A stretch of DNA of 41,356 nt from Bacteroidota bacterium (GCA_023433685.1 JAEYUD010000201.1:1-41356); one strand, 5' to 3'; positions 1 through 9,462 are shown, numbered from the stretch's first letter. Notes: a model not told the origin generated them from the sequence alone. Translations and numbers: made by a program.

Positions 1-977
1 CTGATGAAAAGTACCTGAACCACAAGCTTCACGACTGGGAGAGTTTCATTTCATACGCGGCACTTCCGGGTGACAAGTACCTCCTCAACTGGCCTTTCAG
101 GTCGAACGACTACCCGACCACCCGCGAGATCTACGACGATTTTGAAAAACGGGAATGGCACCTCGAGAAAGCCAAAGAACTCACCCGCGACTACATCCAC
201 TACATGCAGACGAGGCTTGGTCACCCGGAGTGGGGTCTCGACGAAACAGCGTACGACACCGCCGACCACTTCCCGCCAATTCCCTACGTCCGCGAAAGCA
301 GACGCGGAATCGGAAATTTTTACATGCGTGAGTGGGATGTTGTGCCCGATGAGTACACCCTGAGACCTCCGCTCCTTAGCGATTCGATAGCCGTGGGCGA
401 CTACTTCCTCGACCATCACCACAGCCACATGTTCCACGAGCCCGAAGAGCGCCTCCATGAGGAACTGCCTGCAAACGCGCCGTTCCAGATACCAATGGAC
501 TGCCTCATCCCCGCCGGGGTTAACGGACTCCTCCTCGCCGAAAAATCGATCTCCGTTTCACATATCGTGAACGGCTGCACCCGGCTTCAACCCGTGGTTA
601 TGCTGATCGGTCAGGCCGCGGGAGCCCTTGCCGCTGTGGCGATCAGGAAGGGAAGAAGACCCGCTGATATCCCCGTTGAGGATGTTCAGGATGTCCTCCT
701 TAACGCAGGTTGCCAGCTCTTCCCTTACAAAGACCTATGGAACACAAACCCCCGTTTCGCGAAAATACAGGAACTCGCGATCGCGGGATTCTTCGTGGTT
801 AAAGAAGATTTCACATTTGAAGGCGATGAACCGGTAACCCGGCCCGAGATCGAGGCCTACCTCGAGGCCTTCGAAATGGATGAAGATGAATACAACGAAA
901 TAGTCGATACTCATGAAGGGAAAACCCGTTATGAATTTTTCGACACTTTATACGATCTCTACAAATCCGGATACTGA
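1..977 (+). CDS. FAD-dependent oxidoreductase (FAD_oxidored family), C-terminal part
   Basis: The reading frame is open from the first full codon (base 3) to a TGA at 975-977, so the N-terminal part, including the dinucleotide-binding GxGxxG, lies before the window. The visible part holds the C-terminal signature of the FAD_oxidored family (Pfam PF12831 type): a stretch reading LLLAEKSISVSHIVNG followed by a Gly/Ala-rich helix GQAAGALAAVAI, which in this family closes over the FAD. Substrate cannot be read from this fragment. The last 70 residues are acidic and may be an added helical tail. The stop overlaps the next start by one base (TGATG), so the next gene may be translationally coupled. 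Family assignment is fairly sure; reaction is unknown. Confidence 0.8.
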   Translation, partial: DEKYLNHKLHDWESFISYAALPGDKYLLNWPFRSNDYPTTREIYDDFEKREWHLEKAKELTRDYIHYMQTRLGHPEWGLDETAYDTADHFPPIPYVRESRRGIGNFYMREWDVVPDEYTLRPPLLSDSIAVGDYFLDHHHSHMFHEPEERLHEELPANAPFQIPMDCLIPAGVNGLLLAEKSISVSHIVNGCTRLQPVVMLIGQAAGALAAVAIRKGRRPADIPVEDVQDVLLNAGCQLFPYKDLWNTNPRFAKIQELAIAGFFVVKEDFTFEGDEPVTRPEIEAYLEAFEMDEDEYNEIVDTHEGKTRYEFFDTLYDLYKSGY

Positions 978-2944
978 TGCTAAAGCAATTAATTGCACTG
1001 CTGATTCTTTCCGTCTCGCTGTTCGCGCAGTCCGTCACCGACGACTACTTTGAGCGCAACGGCGAAGTCTATTTCAGATTTCGCGTTTTTAGCAAAAACG
1101 AGCTCTCTGAACTTACAAAGATCATTTCGATCGACAAGTACGACGGTAAATGGATTACCGCCTATGCCAACAAAGATGAATTCAGGAAGTTCGAAAAGAA
1201 GGGGTACACTGTCGAAGTGCTGCCCCCTCCGGGTGACGTAACCGTTGAAATGGGAAATCCCCGCGAAACGGGAGCCTGGGATGTCTACCCAACCTATGAG
1301 ACGTATGTTCAGATGATGTACGGTCTCGCCGGTGACTACCCCAATCTCTGCCGGGTGGTTGATGCGGGTACCACAACCCAAGGACGAAAAATACTCTTCC
1401 TCGTCATCTCCGATAATGTGAACACCCGCGAGCCTGAGCCCCGGTTCATGCACACATCATCAATGCACGGCGATGAAACCGCCGCGTTTGTAAATATGAT
1501 CCGTTTTGCAGACTATCTCCTGGTAAACTATAACAGCGATCCACTGGTAAACCGTCTCGTTAACGGACTCGAGATCTGGATCAACCCCCTCGCCAATCCC
1601 GATGGCACCTACCGCTCAGGTAACTCCACCGTTACCGGCGCGCGAAGGGGCAACGCCAACAACGTCGACATTAACCGCAACTTCCCCGATCCTGTTCAGG
1701 GACAACACCCCGACGGTTATGCCTGGCAGCCGGAAACCCAGATAATGATGAACACCGGCACACAGAACTACTTCAACATGTCGGTTAACTATCACGGCGG
1801 TGCTGAAGTGGTTAACTACCCGTGGGACAGCCGTTTCGCGCGTCATGCCGATGACAACTGGTGGATGAATATTTCAAGACGATATGCCGACTCAGTCCAC
1901 TTTTACTGCAATAACAACGGTTACATGACCGACCTCAACAACGGTATCACCAACGGATGGGACTGGTACTCCGTCTATGGCGGCCGTCAGGACTGGTTCA
2001 CATACTTCCGTTACGGACGAGAACTGACGATCGAGCTCTCTTCCACTAAACTCATAGCCGGGTCATACATACCCACGATCTGGAACTATAACCGCGCCTC
2101 ATGGCTTAACCTGACAGCTGAACTTCTTACAGGCTTGCAGGGCGTTATAAAAGACCCCTATGGCAACCCGGTAAAGGTAATGGTCACGATCCCCGGGCAT
2201 GACAATGTGAATTCAGAGGTCTATTCCGACTCCTCAACCGGTGTTTACGCCCGAATGCTCTACTCCGGTAACTACACCGTTTCTTTCTCGAATCCGGACT
2301 ATTTTACCCAAACATTTTATAATGTCAACCTCCCGGCGGGACAAAAGATCAATCTCGATGTAACGATGTACCCCCTCGGCTGGGTGCCTGTTCAGCTTAC
2401 CTCTTTCACTTGGGAAGTGGTGCCCGGAGGCGTAAAGCTCATCTGGAACACTGCCACCGAGACCAACAACAGTGGCTTCGACGTAGAATCGTCAACCGAC
2501 GGAAGCAATTTCACTACTGTCACTTCAGTTGAAGGAGCCGGTACCACCACTTCACCAAGTAGATATGAAACCCTCGTGTCACTTGGGAAAGCCGGCACTT
2601 ACTACTTCCGTCTTAAGCAAAAAGACTTCGACGGCACTTCAACCTACAGCAAGGTGATACAGGCGGAGTATGGAGTGGTGAAAAATTTCATGCTCGAACA
2701 GAATTACCCGAACCCCTTCAATTCATCAACCGTGCTGAACTTTTCACTCCCCGCCACTTCCTCTGTAACCCTTTCGGTTTACTCGATAATGGGGGAGGAG
2801 ATTGAACGGAGAGAGCTCGGCCAGATGGAAGCGGGTGACCACCAATACAGATTTGAGGCTTCGAACCTCACCAGCGGAAACTATATATTCAGACTAAACG
2901 CGGGCACTTTTACCGCTTCACGAAAATTCACCTACCTGAAATAA
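977..2944 (+). CDS. Secreted M14 zinc carboxypeptidase with type IX sorting domain
   Basis: A 655-residue exported metallocarboxypeptidase. Order: signal peptide (residues 1-18, ending LFAQS), pro-region to about 100, M14 catalytic domain about 105-385, carboxypeptidase regulatory-like (CarbopepD_reg) beta domain about 387-465, a FN3-like beta domain to about 570, and a C-terminal type IX secretion sorting domain starting at FMLEQNYPNPFN. Zinc ligands are His164 and Glu167 (HGDE) and His273 (NYHGG); Glu353 in TIELS is the likely catalytic base, and DINRNF gives the substrate-binding Asn/Arg. The sorting domain predicts export through the outer membrane and surface attachment or release. It starts on the TGATG overlap with the preceding gene; no clear Shine-Dalgarno sequence is seen. 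An S46 peptidase follows 16 bp downstream, suggesting a peptide-degrading operon. Confidence 0.93.
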   Translation: MLKQLIALLILSVSLFAQSVTDDYFERNGEVYFRFRVFSKNELSELTKIISIDKYDGKWITAYANKDEFRKFEKKGYTVEVLPPPGDVTVEMGNPRETGAWDVYPTYETYVQMMYGLAGDYPNLCRVVDAGTTTQGRKILFLVISDNVNTREPEPRFMHTSSMHGDETAAFVNMIRFADYLLVNYNSDPLVNRLVNGLEIWINPLANPDGTYRSGNSTVTGARRGNANNVDINRNFPDPVQGQHPDGYAWQPETQIMMNTGTQNYFNMSVNYHGGAEVVNYPWDSRFARHADDNWWMNISRRYADSVHFYCNNNGYMTDLNNGITNGWDWYSVYGGRQDWFTYFRYGRELTIELSSTKLIAGSYIPTIWNYNRASWLNLTAELLTGLQGVIKDPYGNPVKVMVTIPGHDNVNSEVYSDSSTGVYARMLYSGNYTVSFSNPDYFTQTFYNVNLPAGQKINLDVTMYPLGWVPVQLTSFTWEVVPGGVKLIWNTATETNNSGFDVESSTDGSNFTTVTSVEGAGTTTSPSRYETLVSLGKAGTYYFRLKQKDFDGTSTYSKVIQAEYGVVKNFMLEQNYPNPFNSSTVLNFSLPATSSVTLSVYSIMGEEIERRELGQMEAGDHQYRFEASNLTSGNYIFRLNAGTFTASRKFTYLK

Positions 2945-2960
2945 TTTTCAAGGAGATACG

Positions 2961-5060
2961 ATGATCAAGCAGCTGCTTTTCTTACTTGTTGCCACCACTT
3001 CCATTTTCGCGCAGTACGCGGGGATCGACCTCGATACCGTAAAGGCGGGGAAGTGGGACATGGGAAAGATGTGGACATTCGAAAAACCACCCGTCGATTA
3101 CTTCGCGGAAACATACAATTTCCGTCCCTCTGAAGAGTGGTTCACAAGAGTAAGAAAAGCGGCTCTCCGCTTCGGCGGGGGTTGTTCAGCATCGTTCATC
3201 TCCGAAGACGGTCTCATTATGACCAACCACCACTGTGGACGTAACATCATCTTCAAAGGGCAGAAAGAGGGTGAAGACTTCCTCCGCGACGGTTTCTACG
3301 CCGGAACTGACGCCGACGAACGCAGGATCCCCGATCTCTATGTTGAACAGTTGGTTTATATTGAAGACATTACCGACAAGCTTCACGATGCCCTCCTCAC
3401 CGCTAAAACCGATGAAGAACGCATCGAGATCAAGAAGGCAAAGTCGGAAGAACTGATTCGCGAGGCGGAAGAGAAAAACCCGGGCCTTGAGTTCTCGGTG
3501 GTTCCCCTTTACAATGGTGGCAGAAACTCACTCTATGGCTATAAAAAATATACAGATGTGCGGCTCGTTTTCGCTCCCGACCTCCGGACAGCAAAACTCG
3601 GAGGCGACTATGATAACTTCACCTTCCCCCGCTACGGTCTCGACTGTATGTTCTTCCGCGCTTATGAGAATGGCAAGCCTATAAAGACCGGTGACTGGTT
3701 CGCCTGGAGTGAAAAAGGTGCCGAAGAAGGCGAAGTAACATTCGTTGTCGGTAACCCCGGCAGCACTTCGAGGATCAATACCATCGCCCAAATGGAGTTC
3801 GAGCGCGACTATCTCAACCTTCCTGTGGTCGAGTGGCTGAGCGAACTCTACAAGATCATTGAAGAACAGGTGCTCAACGGCAACACCGAGAATTACAAAC
3901 TTATCGCCGAACTCTACTCGATCGGCAACGGCCTCAAGGTTTACGACGGCATCTACAAAGGTCTGCAAGACCAGTACCTCCTCGCGCGTAAGAAAGATTT
4001 TGAGAAGAAGTTCAAAGCTGCCGTTATGGCCGACCCCGCCCTGAAAGCAAAGTATGGAGACATTTGGAATGAAGTTGCCGAGGGACGTGAAAAACTGAAA
4101 CCAATCGCCCGTGAGCTTTTCGGTTATAACTTCAACCGCCGCTACTCACCCGAGCTGATGCGCGTGGCATCAACACTCGTCACCATCGCGGAGACGAAAA
4201 AGCAGTCGCCCGATAAATATTCAGAAGCGAAACTTGATTCGATAGCTGCCACATTCTTCCCCGCGACACTCGACAATGAGACCCAGTCGAGATACCTCCA
4301 GGTGCAGGTGAACCTGATCATCCGCAACCTCGGCAGCAATAAGGAACTCATGGATATGATGTTCGGCGGAAAAACAGGGAAGGAAGCCCTCGAACACCTT
4401 CTTGCCAACACCAAACTGAGCGACAAAGTCTTCCGCGACAAACTTGTTAAAGGAAGTGCTGATGATATCCTTAAGTCGGATGACCCACTCATCAAATTCA
4501 TCCTCACAGCGAAGAAGAAACTGATGGAGTACGGTAAAATAAACAAAGAAGTGCTTGCCCGCGACCAGGTTAACAACGCCCTGCTTGGAGAGGCCCTCTT
4601 CAAAGTTTATGGCGAGTCGATACCGCCCGATGCAACCTTCACCCTCCGCATAAACGACGGTGTGGTAAAAGGTTACAACTATAACGGCACCACCGCCCCC
4701 GTAAAAACGACCTTCTACGGCGTGCTCGACAGGTATTACTCATTCAACAAGCGGTTCCCCTTCAACCTTCCAAAAATCTGGGAGAATCTGCCTAAAGAGT
4801 TTGATCTTTCAACGCCGCTTAATTTCATTACAACCAACGATATCATCGGCGGCAATTCCGGCAGTCCAATGATCAACAAAGAAGGAAAGATAGTCGGCCT
4901 CGTCTTCGACGGCAACATCGAGTCCCTCACCGCCGATTTCATCTACACCGACGAGGCAAACCGCGCCATCGCCGTCCACTCACAAGGCATGATCGAAGCC
5001 ATCTCCGACCTCTACGGCGCCAAAGCCCTTGCCGAAGAGATTTTGAGGGGGAGGAAATGA
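2961..5060 (+). CDS. S46 family dipeptidyl peptidase (DPP7-like)
   Basis: A 699-residue serine peptidase of family S46, which removes dipeptides from peptide N-termini in the periplasm. Signal peptide: residues 1-17. The chymotrypsin-like triad is visible: His in TNHHCGRN (residues 88-95), Asp in GGDYDNFTFPRYG, and Ser633 in GGNSGSPM. Eighteen residues after the serine lies Gly651 in VFDGN. In Porphyromonas the equivalent residue is Gly673 in DPP7 (hydrophobic P1) and Arg673 in the Asp/Glu-specific DPP11, so this protein should be DPP7-like. A strong ribosome binding site, AAGGAG, sits at 2950-2955. There is no type IX sorting domain, consistent with a periplasmic enzyme acting after the exported M14 peptidase upstream. 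Confidence 0.95.
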   Translation: MIKQLLFLLVATTSIFAQYAGIDLDTVKAGKWDMGKMWTFEKPPVDYFAETYNFRPSEEWFTRVRKAALRFGGGCSASFISEDGLIMTNHHCGRNIIFKGQKEGEDFLRDGFYAGTDADERRIPDLYVEQLVYIEDITDKLHDALLTAKTDEERIEIKKAKSEELIREAEEKNPGLEFSVVPLYNGGRNSLYGYKKYTDVRLVFAPDLRTAKLGGDYDNFTFPRYGLDCMFFRAYENGKPIKTGDWFAWSEKGAEEGEVTFVVGNPGSTSRINTIAQMEFERDYLNLPVVEWLSELYKIIEEQVLNGNTENYKLIAELYSIGNGLKVYDGIYKGLQDQYLLARKKDFEKKFKAAVMADPALKAKYGDIWNEVAEGREKLKPIARELFGYNFNRRYSPELMRVASTLVTIAETKKQSPDKYSEAKLDSIAATFFPATLDNETQSRYLQVQVNLIIRNLGSNKELMDMMFGGKTGKEALEHLLANTKLSDKVFRDKLVKGSADDILKSDDPLIKFILTAKKKLMEYGKINKEVLARDQVNNALLGEALFKVYGESIPPDATFTLRINDGVVKGYNYNGTTAPVKTTFYGVLDRYYSFNKRFPFNLPKIWENLPKEFDLSTPLNFITTNDIIGGNSGSPMINKEGKIVGLVFDGNIESLTADFIYTDEANRAIAVHSQGMIEAISDLYGAKALAEEILRGRK

Positions 5061-5061
5061 C

Positions 5062-5175
5062 TTTTTAAATGTTAGGTGTTAAATGTTAAATGTTATCCGC
5101 CTGCGGCGAAGTGAACTGTGAAGTTTTACGGTTTGGTAAGAGGTAGTTCACCACAGAGCGCACAGAGCGCGCAGA
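5062..5175 (+). repeat. Composite intergenic repeat: TAAATGT heptamers, palindrome, GTGAACT, CACAGAGCG units
   Basis: Starting five bases after the S46 stop are four heptamers (TAAATGT, TAGGTGT, TAAATGT, TAAATGT; 5066-5093), then a variant of the GC palindrome (TCCGCCTGCGGCGA, 5096-5109), two GTGAAC/AGT heptamers (5111-5124), and a nine-base periodic stretch of CACAGAGCG type (about 5150-5175). The same CTTTTTAAATGTTA junction recurs near 20917. There is no coding potential. The rest of the gap to 5320 holds a terminator hairpin and the leader of the next gene. Confidence 0.85.
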
Positions 5176-5193
5176 GGATTTAAAGAAGAATTT

Positions 5194-5231
5194 AACCCCG
5201 ACCGGAGAGAGATTTCCGGCCGGGGTTTTTT
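5194..5231 (+). terminator. Rho-independent terminator after the peptidase operon
   Basis: A GC-rich stem, CCCCGACCGGA (5196-5206) against TCCGGCCGGGG (5215-5225), has one mismatch and is extended by an AA/TT pair. The loop is 8 bases and a run of T follows at 5226-5231. Its position 130 bases after the S46 stop suits termination of the + strand operon. Confidence 0.8.
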
Positions 5232-5320
5232 ATTGTATCCACTTTGTCTTCTGGAATTGCAATAACTTTTATTTCCCTCATTTTTCTGATATTTGCAGAT
5301 ATCACTTTTGAAACTTTGAA

Positions 5321-6865
5321 ATGAAACGGCTCCCGTTAGGAATACAAACTTTTTCGCAGATCATCAAAGAGCAGATGGTTTACATCGATAAATCGATGTA
5401 TATCAAGCCTCTAATTGATGGTTACAAATATGTGTTTTTATCCCGTCCGCGCAGGTTCGGGAAATCTCTGTTTGTCTCCACGCTCCATGAGTACTTCCGT
5501 GGAAACCGTGAGCTTTTCAAAGGGCTGGCAATTGAAACTCTTCAGCCAGAGGAATGGGTCGAGTATCCTGTAATAAAGCTTGATTTTTCGAGGCTTTCAT
5601 CGGTAAACGGCAGCGAACTTAGCTCGACACTTCGAAATATTTTAATTGAAAGCGGAAATGAGTTTAGTGTAGAAGTAAGGGGAGATGCGGATATCGAGTT
5701 CTTCTCTTCTCTGGTACTTAATATTCACCGCAAATTCAAGCAACCGGTTGTTATTATCATCGACGAATACGACAAGCCTATTGTCGACCGCTTGGGAGAT
5801 CACTCGATAGCTTCAGGAAACCGGCAGGTGCTTAGGAATTTCTTCTCGGTAGTAAAATCTTTGGACGAGTTCATCAAGTTTATGTTCGTTACCGGTGTGA
5901 GTAAATTCACCAAGGTTTCCCTGTTCTCCGGTTTCAACCAGATAACCGACATCACTTTCAACAAAAAGTTTGCCGGGATATGCGGCTACGATCAGAAAGA
6001 ACTTGAAAAGCACTTCGAGCAACACATCGATAATGTGGTCGCTGAGACCAAGCTTAAAAAAGGTGCCTTGCTTAAAGAATTGAAGAAGTGGTACAATGGC
6101 TACAGTTGGGATGGCAACCTGAAGCTCTACAACCCCTTTTCGGTTCTGAGTTTCTTCGACAGCGGAAGTTTCCAAAATTTCTGGTACAATACGGGAACCC
6201 CCTATTTCCTGGTCGACCTGATCAAAAGGGAAAAATTTGATATCACAGCTACCGAGAACATGATCGCCGTTGAGGAATCACTCAGTTCCGATGATCTTGA
6301 CCGGCCGCAGTTAAAAAGTCTTCTGTTCCAAACCGGTTATTTAACTATTAAGAAGAGAATCCGTCAGGAATACACAGATTATTTTGAACTGGGTTTCCCC
6401 AACCACGAAGTGGACTCTTCGTTCAGCAGGTATCTCTTTGCTGAAATGACGAACACCGAGGCTGATATGACAGGGATCTACGCGGCAGAGATCAAGGTGG
6501 CACTTCAACGGGGCGATTTTGAGACATTCGAGAAACATCTCAAATATCTGTTCGCGAAGATACCCTCTAATCTTTTCATTCCTGAAGAGAGATATTTCCA
6601 TTCACTCTTTATAATGCTTTGTTCCCTGATCGGGATCGATATTGAGGCAGAGGTAAACACAAATATCGGCCGTATTGATGGTGTGTTGGAATTCCCGGAT
6701 AAGATATTTATAATTGAGTTTAAGTATGGTAAATCTGCCGAATTAGCAACAAACCAAATAATCGCCAAAAGATACGGTGAGAAATACGCCACCAGCGGGA
6801 AAAAATTGATCATGCTCGGTATCAATTTTTCGAGGGAAAATATAGCGATTTTGATCCGGGAATAA
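5321..6865 (+). CDS. AAA-ATPase-like protein with C-terminal PD-(D/E)XK nuclease domain
   Basis: A 514-residue protein of the AAA-ATPase_like (PF09820) plus PDDEXK_9 (PF08011) architecture. N-terminal region: residues 1-30 hold the family opening LPLGIQTFSQII...YIDKS, followed by Walker A in SRPRRFGKS (about 46-54) and Walker B in VVIIIDEYDKPI (about 146-157). Near the C terminus GRIDGVLEF and IIEFKYGKSAE give the D...ExK core of a PD-(D/E)XK fold. These proteins occur in many copies in Bacteroidota-type genomes; their biological role is not established, with proposals including mobile-element-derived or defence-like ATPase-nucleases. The gene stands alone between repeat-rich gaps. No signal peptide. 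Family is sure; function is open. Confidence 0.92.
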   Translation: MKRLPLGIQTFSQIIKEQMVYIDKSMYIKPLIDGYKYVFLSRPRRFGKSLFVSTLHEYFRGNRELFKGLAIETLQPEEWVEYPVIKLDFSRLSSVNGSELSSTLRNILIESGNEFSVEVRGDADIEFFSSLVLNIHRKFKQPVVIIIDEYDKPIVDRLGDHSIASGNRQVLRNFFSVVKSLDEFIKFMFVTGVSKFTKVSLFSGFNQITDITFNKKFAGICGYDQKELEKHFEQHIDNVVAETKLKKGALLKELKKWYNGYSWDGNLKLYNPFSVLSFFDSGSFQNFWYNTGTPYFLVDLIKREKFDITATENMIAVEESLSSDDLDRPQLKSLLFQTGYLTIKKRIRQEYTDYFELGFPNHEVDSSFSRYLFAEMTNTEADMTGIYAAEIKVALQRGDFETFEKHLKYLFAKIPSNLFIPEERYFHSLFIMLCSLIGIDIEAEVNTNIGRIDGVLEFPDKIFIIEFKYGKSAELATNQIIAKRYGEKYATSGKKLIMLGINFSRENIAILIRE

Positions 6866-6930
6866 GCTTTCACGCGTATAGCACCCTTACAGTTCGCATT
6901 TCAAATCGGAAACTGCGACCTGCCGACATT

Positions 6931-7016
6931 CCGCCCCTGCAAGGCGGTCCACTTCCTCCACACACTCCACCCCAAACACTCCACCCCAAACCCCAAACAC
7001 TCCACACTCCACACTA
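6931..7016. repeat. Hairpin plus ACTCCAC-type heptamer tract
   Basis: In the 265-base gap after the AAA/nuclease gene, a small hairpin (CCGCC at 6931-6935 with GGCGG at 6943-6947) is followed by degenerate heptamers (ACTCCAC, CCCAAAC) from about 6956 to 7016. They are the reverse complement of the AGTGTGG family found elsewhere in the window. The AT-rich remainder (7017-7130) is the leader of the next gene, with TAAATTGA at 7044-7051, one mismatch from TAnnTTTG. Confidence 0.75.
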
Positions 7017-7130
7017 AAATTAAAATAATTCAGAAATTTTTCGTAAATTGAATATTGATCAATCCGCTTTCATCAAGCACCCCCTTTTGAACATTTAATA
7101 AGATTGAAAAACTAAATTCACGGAACCGTT

Positions 7131-8087
7131 ATGAAAAAAATTGGAATACTCTTCGGTATGGAAGAAACCTTCCCACCAGCGTTTGTGGAGAGGGTTAACT
7201 CGAAAAAAGAGAAAGATATTGTTGCCGAGTATGTACAGATCGACAAGGTTCAGCAGGGTGTGCCCGGTGGTTATGCTGTGATAATCGACCGGATATCGCA
7301 GGATGTCCCATTCTACCGTGCTTACCTTAAAAATGAGGCTATAGCCGGCACTTCCGTGATAAATAACCCCTTCTGGTGGAGCGCGGATGACAAGTTTTTT
7401 AACAATGCCGTCGCCCTCGCGGTCGGAGTAGCGGTTCCAAATACAGTGATCCTTCCATCGAATGTTCACCCGACGGATACGACCACCAAATCATTCAGAA
7501 ATCTGAAATATCCCCTCGATTGGGATTCAATCTTCAACTATGTCGGTTTCCCCGCGTTCTTCAAGCCATTCGCGGGTGGCGGATGGAAAAATGTGTACCG
7601 CCTGGAAGACAGGGAGCACTTCTTCAAAGCCTACAACGAAACAGGGCAGCTCGTGATGATGCTGCAGGAAGAAATTCAGTTCACCGACTATTTCCGCTGC
7701 TATTGTATCGACAGAAAAGACGTGCGCATTATGGCTTACGATCCGAAGCAACCGCACCACCTCCGCTACGTGAGAGAGAAACAAAAACACGGCAAAGCAC
7801 TGCTCGAGAGGATTAAGAACGACGTTCTGAAACTGAATCACGCCCTCGGCTACGATTTTAACACGGTTGAGTTCGCGGTACGTGACGGTGTTCCATACGC
7901 TATCGACTTTGGAAACCCTGCTCCCGATGCCGATGTTTATTCAGTAGGTGAAGAAAATTTTGAATGGGTGGTTGAAACAGCCGCGAAAATGGCGATCAGA
8001 CGCGCCAAGGCTTGGAAACCGGGCAAATTTAATACAGTATGGGGCAACTTCGTTCAGGAGTCAGCCCAGGGAAATATAATCAAGTGA
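7131..8087 (+). CDS. ATP-grasp family ligase, cluster gene 1
   Basis: A 318-residue cytosolic protein with features of the ATP-grasp fold, which joins a carboxylate (as acyl phosphate) to an amine. Visible elements: a nucleotide-binding lysine and Gly-rich loop in FFKPFAGGGWKNV (about 145-157), the adenine-side strand MMLQEEIQF, and metal-binding acidic and Asn positions in FNTVEFAVRD and AIDFGNPAPDADV. The N-terminal 90 residues form an unassigned pre-ATP-grasp domain. It lies 6 bp upstream of a YbdK/GCS2-type ligase, so the two are almost certainly co-transcribed. The substrate is not known from sequence. The start is the ATG after ACGGAACCGTT; only a weak ribosome binding site is seen. Confidence 0.78.
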   Translation: MKKIGILFGMEETFPPAFVERVNSKKEKDIVAEYVQIDKVQQGVPGGYAVIIDRISQDVPFYRAYLKNEAIAGTSVINNPFWWSADDKFFNNAVALAVGVAVPNTVILPSNVHPTDTTTKSFRNLKYPLDWDSIFNYVGFPAFFKPFAGGGWKNVYRLEDREHFFKAYNETGQLVMMLQEEIQFTDYFRCYCIDRKDVRIMAYDPKQPHHLRYVREKQKHGKALLERIKNDVLKLNHALGYDFNTVEFAVRDGVPYAIDFGNPAPDADVYSVGEENFEWVVETAAKMAIRRAKAWKPGKFNTVWGNFVQESAQGNIIK

Positions 8088-8093
8088 GGCAAT

Positions 8094-9206
8094 ATGTCAA
8101 GTAGTCCAACTTTCACCCTCGGCGTCGAGGAGGAATTCCAGATAGTAGACCCCGTTACAAGGGAGTTAAAGTCTCACATTCAGGAGATATTCGAAGACGG
8201 CGAACTGGTACTTAAAGAGTATCTCAAGCCGGAAATGCACCAGTCGGTGGTTGAAACCGGCACGGGTGTATGTAAAAACGTAAAGGAAGCAAAATCGGAA
8301 GTGTTCCGCCTGCGAAGCGAACTGGCGAAACTCGCGCTTAAGAATGATCTTAGAATTGCTGCCGCGGGTACTCACCCATTCTCACACTGGAAAGACCAGC
8401 GCATTACCGACCACCCCCGTTACAAGCAGGTGGTCGACGATATGCAGCTCGTCGCGCGTGCCAACCTGATCTTCGGGCTGCACGTCCACGTTGGAGTTGA
8501 AGACCGCGAAACGGCGATCCACATCATGAATGCCGCCCGTTACTTCCTGCCCCACATCTTCGCCCTTTCTACCAACTCACCCTTCTGGGTGGGGAGGAAC
8601 ACCGGGTTCAGATCTTACCGCGTGAAGGTTTTCGACCGCTTTCCGCGCACGGGCATCCCCGACTATTTTATGTCGATCGGCGAGTACGACAATTATGTGA
8701 ACTTGCTGATAAAGACAAACTGCATCGACAACGCGAAGAAGATTTGGTGGGATATCCGCCTTCACCCCTTCTTCCCGACGATCGAGTTCCGCATCTGCGA
8801 CATCCCCATGCGCGCGGATGAAACCATCGCCCTTACCGCCCTCATGCAGGCTGTGGTGGTGAAACTTTACAAACTTATCCGCCAAAACCTCGGCTTCCGT
8901 CTCTACAGACGCGCCCTCATCTCCGAAAACAAGTTCCGCGCCTCCCGCTACGGCATCTCAGGCAAGCTGATCGACTTCGGAAAGCGCGAAGAAGTGCCAA
9001 CCACCGATCTTATTAACGAACTCCTCGAGTTCGTTGACGATGTGGTGGATGAACTCGAAAGTCGCGAAGAGATCAACTACGTCCACAAGATCCTCGAGAT
9101 GGGCACCGGCGCCGACCGCCAGCTCGCCGTCTGGGAACAATCTTATGACCTCAAAAACGTTATGGACTACATAATTGATGAGACGCATAGAGGGCTTGAT
9201 TTGTAG
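8094..9206 (+). CDS. Carboxylate-amine ligase, YbdK/GCS2 family
   Basis: A 370-residue member of the glutamate-cysteine ligase 2 (GCS2, PF04107) family. The N terminus FTLGVEEEFQIVD is the family signature with the Mg-binding Glu triplet. Further conserved pieces are the His-rich strand LIFGLHVHVGVEDRE, STNSPFW, and the Arg-containing strand IEFRICDIPM. Members ligate an amine to a glutamate-like carboxylate; E. coli YbdK has only weak gamma-glutamyl-cysteine synthetase activity, so the true substrate is uncertain. Ribosome binding site GAGG lies 6 bases before ATG. The flanking ATP-grasp genes argue for a two- or three-step assembly of a small peptide-like metabolite. The stop codon TAG (9204-9206) is also the first triplet of a heptamer repeat tract. 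Confidence 0.9.
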   Translation: MSSSPTFTLGVEEEFQIVDPVTRELKSHIQEIFEDGELVLKEYLKPEMHQSVVETGTGVCKNVKEAKSEVFRLRSELAKLALKNDLRIAAAGTHPFSHWKDQRITDHPRYKQVVDDMQLVARANLIFGLHVHVGVEDRETAIHIMNAARYFLPHIFALSTNSPFWVGRNTGFRSYRVKVFDRFPRTGIPDYFMSIGEYDNYVNLLIKTNCIDNAKKIWWDIRLHPFFPTIEFRICDIPMRADETIALTALMQAVVVKLYKLIRQNLGFRLYRRALISENKFRASRYGISGKLIDFGKREEVPTTDLINELLEFVDDVVDELESREEINYVHKILEMGTGADRQLAVWEQSYDLKNVMDYIIDETHRGLDL

Positions 9207-9446
9207 TGGTTAACGGTTAGTGGTTAGTGGTTAATTTAGTGTGGTCCGCCGCGGCGGAGTATAGTGTGGAGTGTATAGTGTATAGTGTGGAGTGTTTGGT
9301 GTATGGGGTATGGTCCGCCGCGGCGGATTGGGGTAGACATATACCTAATACCCAATACCTAATACCTAATACCTAATACCTAACACCTGTATCCCCTCTG
9401 TGGTTTAATCCCCCTTTGCGCGCACTTTGCGTCCTTTGCGGTTTAA
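9204..9446 (+). repeat. Composite repeat tract: AGTGGTT, AGTGTGG, palindromes, CCTAATA, CTTTGCG units
   Basis: The tract starts inside the ybdK-like stop codon. It contains AGTGGTT/ACGGTT heptamers (9204-9236), AGTGTGG/AGTGTAT heptamers (about 9237-9310) interrupted by two perfect copies of TCCGCCGCGGCGGA (9245-9258 and 9314-9327), then CCTAATA heptamers (about 9343-9387), and finally a nine-base periodic stretch built on CTTTGCG (about 9405-9446). No ORF or RNA gene is seen. The tract separates ybdK from the second ATP-grasp gene. Confidence 0.85.
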
Positions 9447-9462
9447 TATTTGGATTCTGAAT

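Noticed and set aside
7054..7063. ATTGATCAAT palindrome as operator
   Set aside because: Ten AT-rich bases are too little; similar GATCAATT-like words occur by chance in other leaders here.
9204..9446. Mobile element or integron attachment site
   Set aside because: No transposase or integrase, no terminal inverted repeats with target duplication; the sequence is explained by short tandem repeats and palindromes.
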